From NCBI GenBank assembly GCA_000432995.1, contig HF972676.1:46097-51252 (forward strand): a stretch of 5,156 nucleotides of DNA, written 5' to 3'. The notes beneath the pieces are model-generated. The model was not told the origin of the DNA. It saw nothing but the letters and a program-made list of their open reading frames with translations, and did not search any database. How positions within the stretch are numbered: position 1 is the first letter of the stretch; each line of letters opens with the position of its first letter. Origin of the DNA: Clostridium sp. CAG:1013. GTDB lineage: Bacteria > Bacillota > Clostridia > Oscillospirales > Acutalibacteraceae. Below are positions 1-4,792 of the stretch, one piece after another. The translations under genes were made by a program, and so were the position numbers.

Positions 1-1
1 T

Positions 2-883
2 CTGTACCGGCTGATGGGCGTGGACCCGGCCATGTTCGGCAGTCTGCTGGCCATCGACATGGGCGGCTACCAGCTGGCCAAAGACCTGGCGGAGGATCCC
101 CTTCTGGGCAGCTACGGGGGACTGGTGGTGGCAGCTGTTTTCGGATGCACCATTGTGTTCACCATCCCTGTGGGCATGGGGATGATCTCCAAAGCTGACC
201 GACCCTTTTTCGCCCAGGGCATCATGGTGGGGTTGGCGGCCATGCCGGTGGGGCTGGCCGTGGGAGGCATGCTGTGCGGCTTGTCCATTCTCACCTGCCT
301 TCACCAGAACCTGCCCATTTTCGTTCTGGCCCTGCTGCTCCTGCTGGGGCTGTGGAAGATCCCACAGAAAATGGTGAAGGGCTTCTGCCTGCTGGCGGAG
401 GGTATCCGCTGGCTGGTAACCATCGGACTGGTACTGGCGGCGGTGGAATCCCTCACTGGTTGGGCGGTGCTTCCGGGCATGGCTCCCTTGGAGGATGCCA
501 TGGCCACGGTGGCTTCCATCGGAATCGTCCTGCTGGGCAGTCTCCCTTTGGCGGAGCTGATCCGCCGGATCCTGACCCGCCCCTTTGCCTGGCTGGGGGA
601 GCGACTGGGCATGAAGCCCCAGAGCCTCACCGCCATGCTGGTGGGTCTGGTGAGCGCCCTGCCCACCCTCTCCATGTATCAAGACATGGACGACCGGGGC
701 AAAGTGGCAGCAGGGGCCTTTCTAGTCAGCGGCACCAGCCTGCTGGCCGCCCACATGGCTTTCACCGTCAGCACGGAGCCCAACATGCTGGGGCCCCTCA
801 TCGGCGCGAAACTTGCTGGGGCGTTTGCGGCAGTGGTGGCCGCTCTGTGGGTGACCAGAAAAACCAACCAGGTCAAAAACTGA
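2..883 (+). CDS. eutH: EutH-like ethanolamine permease, 3' part (5' end outside window)
   Basis: This is an integral membrane protein of the EutH family, which brings ethanolamine into the cell for ethanolamine ammonia-lyase catabolism. The reading frame is open from base 2 and continues past the window edge. The ATG at 14 is internal, because codons 2-13 (L-Y-R-L) continue the family pattern. About 293 residues are present; the family is about 400, so roughly the first quarter is missing. Family features seen are the segment MFGSLLAIDMGGYQLAK near the start, TIVFTIPVG, the ADRPFFAQGIMVG loop, and near the end MYQDMDDRGKV (bases 674-706) followed by AFLVSGTSLLAAHMAF. Most of the chain is alternating hydrophobic helices. 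The assignment rests on recalled similarity to enterobacterial EutH; no alignment was run. It is the last gene of its operon, since a strong terminator begins 13 bases after the stop. No other eut gene is visible, so its link to a eut operon cannot be judged here. Confidence 0.88.
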   Translation: MYRLMGVDPAMFGSLLAIDMGGYQLAKDLAEDPLLGSYGGLVVAAVFGCTIVFTIPVGMGMISKADRPFFAQGIMVGLAAMPVGLAVGGMLCGLSILTCLHQNLPIFVLALLLLLGLWKIPQKMVKGFCLLAEGIRWLVTIGLVLAAVESLTGWAVLPGMAPLEDAMATVASIGIVLLGSLPLAELIRRILTRPFAWLGERLGMKPQSLTAMLVGLVSALPTLSMYQDMDDRGKVAAGAFLVSGTSLLAAHMAFTVSTEPNMLGPLIGAKLAGAFAAVVAALWVTRKTNQVKN

Positions 884-896
884 ATCCTGTTTTGCG

Positions 897-933
897 AAAA
901 GCGTTCTTCGTTTCGACGAAGGGCGCTTTTTCT
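897..933 (+). terminator. Intrinsic terminator after eutH-like gene
   Basis: Arms at 897-911 (AAAAGCGTTCTTCGT) and 916-930 (ACGAAGGGCGCTTTT) pair along 15 positions with two G-U wobbles around a TTCG loop. The 3' arm ends in a run of five T (927-931). It begins 13 bases after the stop codon of the eutH-like gene. The A-run on the 5' side could also make it work on the other strand. Confidence 0.92.
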
Positions 934-1061
934 ATTTTCGGTTCGCTTTTTTAGAACAATATATAACAATATTATTATTCATATAATAAAAATTTGCATA
1001 TTTATTTCAAAAAATAAATATATTTAAAATATTATAAGTCTTTTAAGATTTTATGGATAAA
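934..1061. other. AT-rich intergenic DNA upstream of the araN promoter
   Basis: I see no gene here. The stretch is almost entirely A and T, in sharp contrast to the GC-rich genes on both sides. The A/T tracts just upstream of the -35 box could act as an UP element for the promoter at 1075-1103. It contains two inverted repeats with 4-base spacers, at 972-989 (7-bp arms) and 998-1021 (10-bp arms). In DNA this AT-rich such repeats arise easily by chance, so only the second is listed separately. Confidence 0.6.
998..1021. repeat. Perfect AT-only inverted repeat, 10-bp arms, 4-base spacer
   Basis: ATATTTATTT (998-1007) and AAATAAATAT (1012-1021) are exact reverse complements around CAAA. It lies centred about 66 bases upstream of the GC-containing operator-like palindrome and has the same 4-base spacer. 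It could be a second protein site or simply a result of base composition; I cannot tell which. Confidence 0.4.
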
Positions 1062-1089
1062 TTTTGAAGTTGTATTGACAACTTCAAAA
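1062..1089. promoter_or_regulatory. Putative repressor operator (28-bp palindrome) over the -35 box
   Basis: The arms TTTTGAAGTTGT (1062-1073) and ACAACTTCAAAA (1078-1089) are exact reverse complements, 12 bp each, separated by ATTG. The palindrome contains the whole TTGACA hexamer (1075-1080), so a bound protein would block RNA polymerase; this placement is typical of a repressor operator. The core TTGT-ATTG-ACAA has the TTGT...ACAA outline of many GntR-family sites, including the AraR site of Bacillus as I recall it. That family assignment is inference. No regulator gene is in the window. Confidence 0.78.
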
Positions 1090-1103
1090 CCCGGCGCTAT
1101 AAT
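1075..1103 (+). promoter_or_regulatory. Sigma-A promoter for the araNPQ-like operon
   Basis: The -35 box TTGACA (1075-1080) and the -10 box TATAAT (1098-1103) are both perfect consensus with the optimal 17-base spacer, preceded by AT-rich DNA. Transcription would start near 1109-1111 and give a leader of about 260 nt before the araN-like ATG. So strong a promoter implies tight control by a repressor, which agrees with the palindrome covering the -35 box. Confidence 0.93.
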
Positions 1104-1112
1104 ACACGCATA

Positions 1113-1200
1113 GAGGATAATAAAAAGCCGTGCAAGAAAATATATTTTATAAATATCGCACAACTTCATTATCCTCAAACCGTTTTGGCAAGTTGTCTGC
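1113..1200 (+). promoter_or_regulatory. Leader RNA, 5' domain: possible H-type pseudoknot
   Basis: This lies right at the predicted 5' end of the transcript. Helix S1 pairs GAGGATAAT (1113-1121) with ATTATCCTC (1168-1176), 9 bp. Helix S2 pairs ACAACTT (1160-1166) with AAGTTGT (1190-1196), 7 bp. They cross with one base (1167) between them and a 13-base loop (1177-1189), the geometry of an H-type pseudoknot with stacked helices. The long first loop can hold an AU hairpin (1142-1147 with 1151-1156). A competing nested form pairs GTGC (1130-1133) with GCAC (1158-1161) and excludes part of S2, so two states are possible. The S2 strands also match operator half-sites, which gives a DNA-level alternative. 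I recognise no named RNA family. Confidence 0.45.
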
Positions 1201-1203
1201 GAT

Positions 1204-1321
1204 TTCGCCAGGATTGGTTATCTCACTGGACAGTAAGCAAAAAATACATATTCACCCCTGTTAAAGGAGGGTGTCGGGGAGGTTGCTTGAACCAGTGAAA
1301 ATAATTTTCAATCCTTGCGGA
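1204..1321 (+). promoter_or_regulatory. Leader RNA, 3' domain: long hairpin of four nested helices
   Basis: Four helices nest in order. H1 is 1204-1216 with 1309-1321 (12 of 13 positions pair, one C-U mismatch at 1209/1316, one G-U). H2 is 1223-1229 with 1292-1298 (7 bp). H3 is 1235-1240 with 1283-1288 (6 bp). H4 is 1253-1257 with 1269-1273 (CACCC with GGGTG). Asymmetric internal loops separate them: 6 and 10 bases, 5 and 3, then 12 and 9. The purine-rich segment 1263-1282 around H4, including AAAGGAGG, resembles a ribosome binding site but serves no clear gene. No T-tract follows the hairpin, so it is not an ordinary terminator. The layout resembles a riboswitch aptamer or other cis-acting RNA. 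The class and any ligand are unknown to me. Confidence 0.55.
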
Positions 1322-1360
1322 TCTCACTCCACCTTGCCTAAGAAAACCGAGTAAAAATAG

Positions 1361-1368
1361 AAAGGGTG
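1361..1368 (+). promoter_or_regulatory. Ribosome binding site of the araN-like gene
   Basis: AAAGGGTG lies with its GGG six bases before the ATG at 1373. A second in-frame ATG follows at 1376, nine bases from the GGG, so the exact start is uncertain by one codon. The upstream CACCTT (1330-1335) could pair with AAGGGTG (1362-1368) if one G bulges, which would hide the site. Confidence 0.7.
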
Positions 1369-1372
1369 TAAC

Positions 1373-2767
1373 ATGATGAGATTGCGTAAGTTACTGAGTA
1401 GTTTGATGGCGGCCGCGATCCTTGTTTCTGCTTTCGCTGGCTGCAACAGTGGCACTCCCACTTCCTCCACTACTGAGGAAACGGGCAACGACTCCTCTGT
1501 CTCCACTCCCGCCGAAGAGGAAGAGACCGCAGAAGAGGGTGGTGGTTCCGCCGAGGGCACTCCCCTGGAGCTGTGGACCTTCCAGGAAGTTCACCGCACC
1601 TTCTACGAGACCATGGCTGACAAGTGGAACGAGGCCAATCCTGACAAAGCTGTCAACCTCACTGTTTCCGTACAGCCCTTCAGCGACATGCACAACAAGC
1701 TGACCATCGCCCTTCAGTCTGGCGAAGGCGCTCCCGACATGTGCGACGTTGAGATCAACAAATTCCCCACCTATCTGGAAGGCGAGCCTCAGTTCGTGGA
1801 CCTGACCAGCTATGTGGATCCTTACCGGGATGAAATCGTGGCCTCCCGTCTGGAAGTGTACTCCAAGGACGGCGTCAACTACGGTATCCCCACTCACGTA
1901 GGCGCCACTGTGGCCTTCTACGACACCTCTATCCTCAACGAGGCTGGCGTGGACTACAAAGAGATCAAGACCTGGGACGACTACAAGGAAGCCGGCCTGA
2001 AGGTTGTGGAAGCTACCGGCAAGGCCATGGGCGCTGCCGAGACCAACGGCATCTTCATTTATGAGGCTATGCTGGCGGCTCAGGACGCTGATATGACCGA
2101 CGAAAACGGCGCTCCCACTCTGGATTCTCCCGAATCCATCAAGGCTCTCACCACCATCCAGGATTTGGCTCAGTCCGGCGTGGATCAGACCATCCCCGGC
2201 GGCAGCGTTGACGGTGAGGAAGGCTACGGCGCTATCAACGCCGGCGGCTACGCCACCATCATCCGTCCTCTGTGGTACATGTCCAGATACCCCGCTTACA
2301 TGGAAGGCATCGAGGCTGGCCGTATCGGCATCGCTCCCATGCCCGTGTTTGATGAGGCTGACTTCGGCGTGTCCTACGGCGGCGGCGGTACCGGTACTGT
2401 CGTGACCGTGCAGTCCGAGAATCCCGAACTGGCCGGCGAATGGCTGTGCTGGGCCAAGCTGAGCGAAGAAGGCAACCGTGACATCTGGAACGTTCTGGGC
2501 TTCGATCCCTGCAACACCTCCCTGTGGGAAGACGAAGAGCTGACCACCAACGAAGACAACCAGTTCATCAGCTTCTTCATTGACAATCCCTTCGACGTTC
2601 TGAACACCATTAAGGACGATATCCGCACCATCAAGTCCACCTACGCTGTTCCCACCATCAGCGATATCATGACCACCGTTACCCTGCCTGACATCATTGA
2701 AAACGGCGTTCCCGCTGAGGAAGCTGCCATCGCTGCTCAGGAGCAGGCGGTCAATGAACTTGGCTAA
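1373..2767 (+). CDS. araN: Sugar ABC transporter substrate-binding lipoprotein, AraN-like
   Basis: This is an extracellular solute-binding protein of family 1, lipid-anchored outside the membrane, that hands a sugar or oligosaccharide to the permeases encoded next. It has 464 residues, normal for the family. Residues 1-23 form a lipoprotein signal peptide with a basic start (MMRLRK), a hydrophobic core and the lipobox F-A-G-C, so Cys24 would be lipidated. Residues 25-63 are a Ser/Thr/Glu/Gly-rich tether. The mature fold starts at LELWTFQEVH (65 onward), followed by the AraN-like pattern M-HNKL-IALQSG-GAPD with DVEINKF, then YSKDGVNYGIPTHVGA and KTWDDY. The match to Bacillus AraN is from memory. 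The downstream permeases are very AraP- and AraQ-like, which supports the name. AraN family proteins bind alpha-1,5-arabino-oligosaccharides, but the substrate here is inferred. It has a consensus promoter and structured leader upstream, and a terminator downstream that separates it from the permease genes. Confidence 0.9.
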   Translation: MMRLRKLLSSLMAAAILVSAFAGCNSGTPTSSTTEETGNDSSVSTPAEEEETAEEGGGSAEGTPLELWTFQEVHRTFYETMADKWNEANPDKAVNLTVSVQPFSDMHNKLTIALQSGEGAPDMCDVEINKFPTYLEGEPQFVDLTSYVDPYRDEIVASRLEVYSKDGVNYGIPTHVGATVAFYDTSILNEAGVDYKEIKTWDDYKEAGLKVVEATGKAMGAAETNGIFIYEAMLAAQDADMTDENGAPTLDSPESIKALTTIQDLAQSGVDQTIPGGSVDGEEGYGAINAGGYATIIRPLWYMSRYPAYMEGIEAGRIGIAPMPVFDEADFGVSYGGGGTGTVVTVQSENPELAGEWLCWAKLSEEGNRDIWNVLGFDPCNTSLWEDEELTTNEDNQFISFFIDNPFDVLNTIKDDIRTIKSTYAVPTISDIMTTVTLPDIIENGVPAEEAAIAAQEQAVNELG

Positions 2768-2804
2768 CAAGGGTTTCTCCTTCATTTACATTTGAATCGC
2801 GCGG

Positions 2805-2846
2805 AAAAGGGTGGCGGTAGGAAGTTCCTTACCGCCGCCTTTTTTC
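2805..2846 (+). terminator. Intergenic hairpin terminator or attenuator between araN- and araP-like genes
   Basis: GGCGGTA (2813-2819) pairs with TACCGCC (2830-2836). The stem extends outward through G-U and G-C pairs to AAAA (2805-2808) against TTTT (2841-2844), with GGA/TCC closing the top after a bulged T. A run of six T (2840-2845) follows. It lies between two genes of one transport system, so it probably terminates partially. That would leave more binding protein mRNA than permease mRNA, a common arrangement in ABC importers. Confidence 0.88.
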
Positions 2847-2870
2847 TGGAATAAGGAGTGAGTTGTAGTT

Positions 2871-3764
2871 ATGATTCGGAAGTTCTTTTACAATCAGAAA
2901 GTGGCTCCCTATATGTTTATCCTGCCGTTTCTGATCATCTTCTGCCTGTTTTTCATCTATCCCATGATCAGCACCATCGTCATGAGCTTCCAGGACGTGA
3001 AGCCCGGCGTCACCGAGTGGGTGGGTCTGGCTAACTTCCAGCGGCTGTTTGGGGATAAAGTGTTCTTCAAAGCTCTGTCCAACAGCGTCTTGTACATGAT
3101 CCTCACCTTGGTTCTGTTGATCCCCTTCCCCATGATGTTTGCCTGCATGATCAACAGCAAGCTGATGAAGGCCCCTGGCCTGTTCAAGTCCCTGATGTAT
3201 CTCCCTGCCATCACCTCCGTGGTGGTTGCGGGCACCATTTTCCGCCTGGCCTTCAGCGAGACCGAGTTCTCTCTGATGAACCAGATCGTGGCAGTGTTCG
3301 GCATTGAGCCGGTGCGCTGGCTGCGTCAGCAGGGGACCGGCTTCTTCGTCCTGCTGCTGGTGGCCTGCTGGCGCTGGACCGGCGTGAACATGATGTACTT
3401 CCTCTCCGGCCTGAAGAGCATTCCGGAAGAGCTGTACGAGTCCGCCAGCATCGACGGCGCCAACGGCTGGCAGAAATTCACCAAGATCACCATGCCCCTG
3501 CTGAAACCCACCACCATCTACGTGCTGACCATCTCCATCTATGCGGGCTTGGCCATGTTCACCGAGAGCTTCATCCTGTGGAACGGCAACAGTTCGCCCA
3601 ACAATATCACCTTGACCATCGTTGGTTACCTGTACCGGCAGGGCATTGAGAAAAACGACCTGGGCTACGCTTCTACCGTAGGCCTGGTACTGCTGATCAT
3701 CGCCATGACCATCAACCTGATCCAGCTGCGGATCAACGGCACCCTGGGCGGAGAGGAGGACTGA
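2871..3764 (+). CDS. araP: Sugar ABC transporter permease, AraP-like
   Basis: This is an inner-membrane permease of the MalF type (binding-protein-dependent transport inner membrane component), forming one half of the channel with the next gene product. It has 297 residues and about six membrane helices, roughly at 15-37, 72-94, 108-128, 157-178, 214-236 and 266-286. The EAA loop that docks the ATPase is seen at 190-209: E190-S-A, G196, I206 and P209. Segments such as KVAPYMFILPF, INSKLMK, VVAGTIFRL, ACWRWTGVNMMYFLSGL and LTISIYAG follow Bacillus AraP closely, as I recall that protein. The ATG at 2871 is the only sensible start: a stop lies four codons upstream in frame. AAGGAG (2853-2858) precedes it by 12 bases, a rather long spacing. 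It follows the internal terminator, so expression depends on read-through. It ends six bases before the next gene. Confidence 0.93.
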   Translation: MIRKFFYNQKVAPYMFILPFLIIFCLFFIYPMISTIVMSFQDVKPGVTEWVGLANFQRLFGDKVFFKALSNSVLYMILTLVLLIPFPMMFACMINSKLMKAPGLFKSLMYLPAITSVVVAGTIFRLAFSETEFSLMNQIVAVFGIEPVRWLRQQGTGFFVLLLVACWRWTGVNMMYFLSGLKSIPEELYESASIDGANGWQKFTKITMPLLKPTTIYVLTISIYAGLAMFTESFILWNGNSSPNNITLTIVGYLYRQGIEKNDLGYASTVGLVLLIIAMTINLIQLRINGTLGGEED

Positions 3765-3770
3765 GGATAG

Positions 3771-4637
3771 ATGAAAACTGAGATCGTGCATGGCAAGAGC
3801 CAAACAGTCCGTAACCGGATCCTCAGTGCCATAATGTTCTTGTTCTTCCTGGTGCTGGGCATTCTGGTGATTATTCCCTTCTATGCCAACTTCATTTCCA
3901 GCTTCAAGCCCGGACGTGATATCGTGCAGTTCGGCCTGAACCTGGGCATCGATCTGAACCGCATGTCCTTTGACAACTACGTGTACCTGTTCACCGGAGA
4001 CCACTACTATTTCCGGTGGTTCTTCAACAGCATGGGCCTCACCATTGTACAGGTGTTCTGTGTGTTGATGGTCTGCGCCTTTGTGGGCTATGGCTTCGCC
4101 TGCTACAACTTCAAGGGCCGGAACTTCTTCTTCACCCTGGTGCTGTTGACCATGATGGTCCCCTTCGAGATCCTCATGCTCCCCCTGTACACGGAGATCA
4201 TCAACATGAAGCTGACCGACAGCTGGGTAGGTATCATCCTGCCGGGTTTGACCCAAGCCTCCACCATTTTCTTCTTCCGTCAGTATCTGCTGAGCATCCC
4301 CAAGGAGATCATGGACGCGGGCCGTGTGGACGGCTCTTCGGAGTACGGCATCTATTTCCGGCTCATTATGCCCATCATGAAACCTTCCTTCGCTGCCATG
4401 GCCATTCTCAACGGTATGAACAGCTGGAACAGCTTCCTGTGGCCCTTGCTGGTGTTCCGCTCTGAGCAGAACTTCACTTTGCCCATTGGTCTGCGTTCCC
4501 TGCTGACTCCTTACGGCAACAACTACGACCTGCTGATCGTGGGATCCTTCTTCTCTGTGATCCCCCTGTTCATTCTGTTCCTGGCCTTCCAGCGGTATTT
4601 CCTGGACGGCATGACCGCAGGCGCGGTAAAGGGATAA
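3771..4637 (+). CDS. araQ: Sugar ABC transporter permease, AraQ-like
   Basis: This is an inner-membrane permease of the MalG type and the partner of the AraP-like protein. It has 288 residues. Membrane helices lie roughly at 17-39, 86-110, 119-139, 152-169, 202-220 and 254-273. The EAA loop runs from D182-A-G with G188, L198 and P201, leading into MPIMKPS. Family segments seen are MSFDNYVYLF, the FNFKGRN-like YNFKGRNFFF, MMVPFEILMLPLY, MNSWNSFLWPL, the sequence TLPIGL with LLTPYGNNYD, and the C-terminal VKG, all very close to Bacillus AraQ as I recall it. It starts six bases after the araP-like stop, and its ribosome binding site (GGAGGA, 3755-3760) lies inside the end of that gene, so the two are probably translationally coupled. 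No ATPase gene follows and a terminator closes the operon. The partner ATPase must therefore be encoded elsewhere, as with MsmX and AraNPQ in Bacillus subtilis. Confidence 0.93.
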   Translation: MKTEIVHGKSQTVRNRILSAIMFLFFLVLGILVIIPFYANFISSFKPGRDIVQFGLNLGIDLNRMSFDNYVYLFTGDHYYFRWFFNSMGLTIVQVFCVLMVCAFVGYGFACYNFKGRNFFFTLVLLTMMVPFEILMLPLYTEIINMKLTDSWVGIILPGLTQASTIFFFRQYLLSIPKEIMDAGRVDGSSEYGIYFRLIMPIMKPSFAAMAILNGMNSWNSFLWPLLVFRSEQNFTLPIGLRSLLTPYGNNYDLLIVGSFFSVIPLFILFLAFQRYFLDGMTAGAVKG

Positions 4638-4662
4638 CCCCATCTGAAAACTCAGTTTTTCC

Positions 4663-4698
4663 AGGGCTTCCGCTTTCGGGCGGAGGCCCTCTTTTTTT
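4663..4698 (+). terminator. Intrinsic terminator of the araNPQ-like operon
   Basis: AGGGC (4663-4667) pairs with GCCCT (4686-4690), then a T-G wobble, then TCCGC (4669-4673) with GCGGA (4680-4684), around TTTCGG. C and seven T (4691-4698) follow. It starts 25 bases after the araQ-like stop. Confidence 0.92.
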
Positions 4699-4733
4699 GA
4701 GGTCCATTCTCCCTCCCGCTCTAGCGTCACAAC

Positions 4734-4775
4734 AAAAAAAGAGACTGCCGTCAGCTTTCGGCAGTCTCTCTTTTT
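4734..4775. terminator. Bidirectional terminator between convergent genes
   Basis: AGAGACTGCCG (4740-4750) and CGGCAGTCTCT (4759-4769) form a perfect 11-bp stem with an 8-base loop. Seven A precede it (4734-4740) and a C plus five T follow it (4770-4775), so each strand reads a stem followed by a T-tract. It lies 17 bases past the stop of the minus-strand URO-D family gene and serves mainly that gene. It also backs up the operon terminator on the plus strand. Confidence 0.92.
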
Positions 4776-4792
4776 ATGTTCTGATGGTTTAG

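Noticed and set aside
274..954. A 226-codon frame overlapping the eutH-like gene
   Set aside because: The Pro/Gly/His/Arg-rich product is a typical out-of-frame reading of GC-rich DNA and runs through the terminator at 897-933.
1176..1190. A possible intrinsic terminator in the leader around the TTTT at 1183-1186
   Set aside because: No GC-rich stem ends directly before the four T, and the T-run is too short.
1199..1208. GCGATTTCGC as a small hairpin
   Set aside because: Only 3-4 bp with a 2-4 base loop, and its right half is better used in helix H1 of the long hairpin.
884..1372. A catabolite-repression (cre) site near the promoter
   Set aside because: I looked for the TG-N-A-N-CG-N-T-N-N-CA pattern in both orientations and found no convincing match.
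1110..1372. T-box or a known sugar-related riboswitch
   Set aside because: No T-box TGG-N-ACC sequence or antiterminator/terminator pair is seen, and none of the riboswitch core sequences I know appears.
1391..2785. A 464-codon open frame on the minus strand, the same length as the araN-like gene it opposes
   Set aside because: It lies almost fully antisense to a well-supported gene, has no ribosome binding site or recognisable domain, and its low-complexity Gly/Val/His/Asp content is what the reverse strand of a GC-rich gene gives. Equal length is coincidence.
2829..4730. A 633-codon open frame on the minus strand across both permease genes
   Set aside because: Its His/Gln/Glu/Asp-rich composition mirrors the hydrophobic codons of the two permeases read backwards. 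It runs through two terminators and has no known fold.
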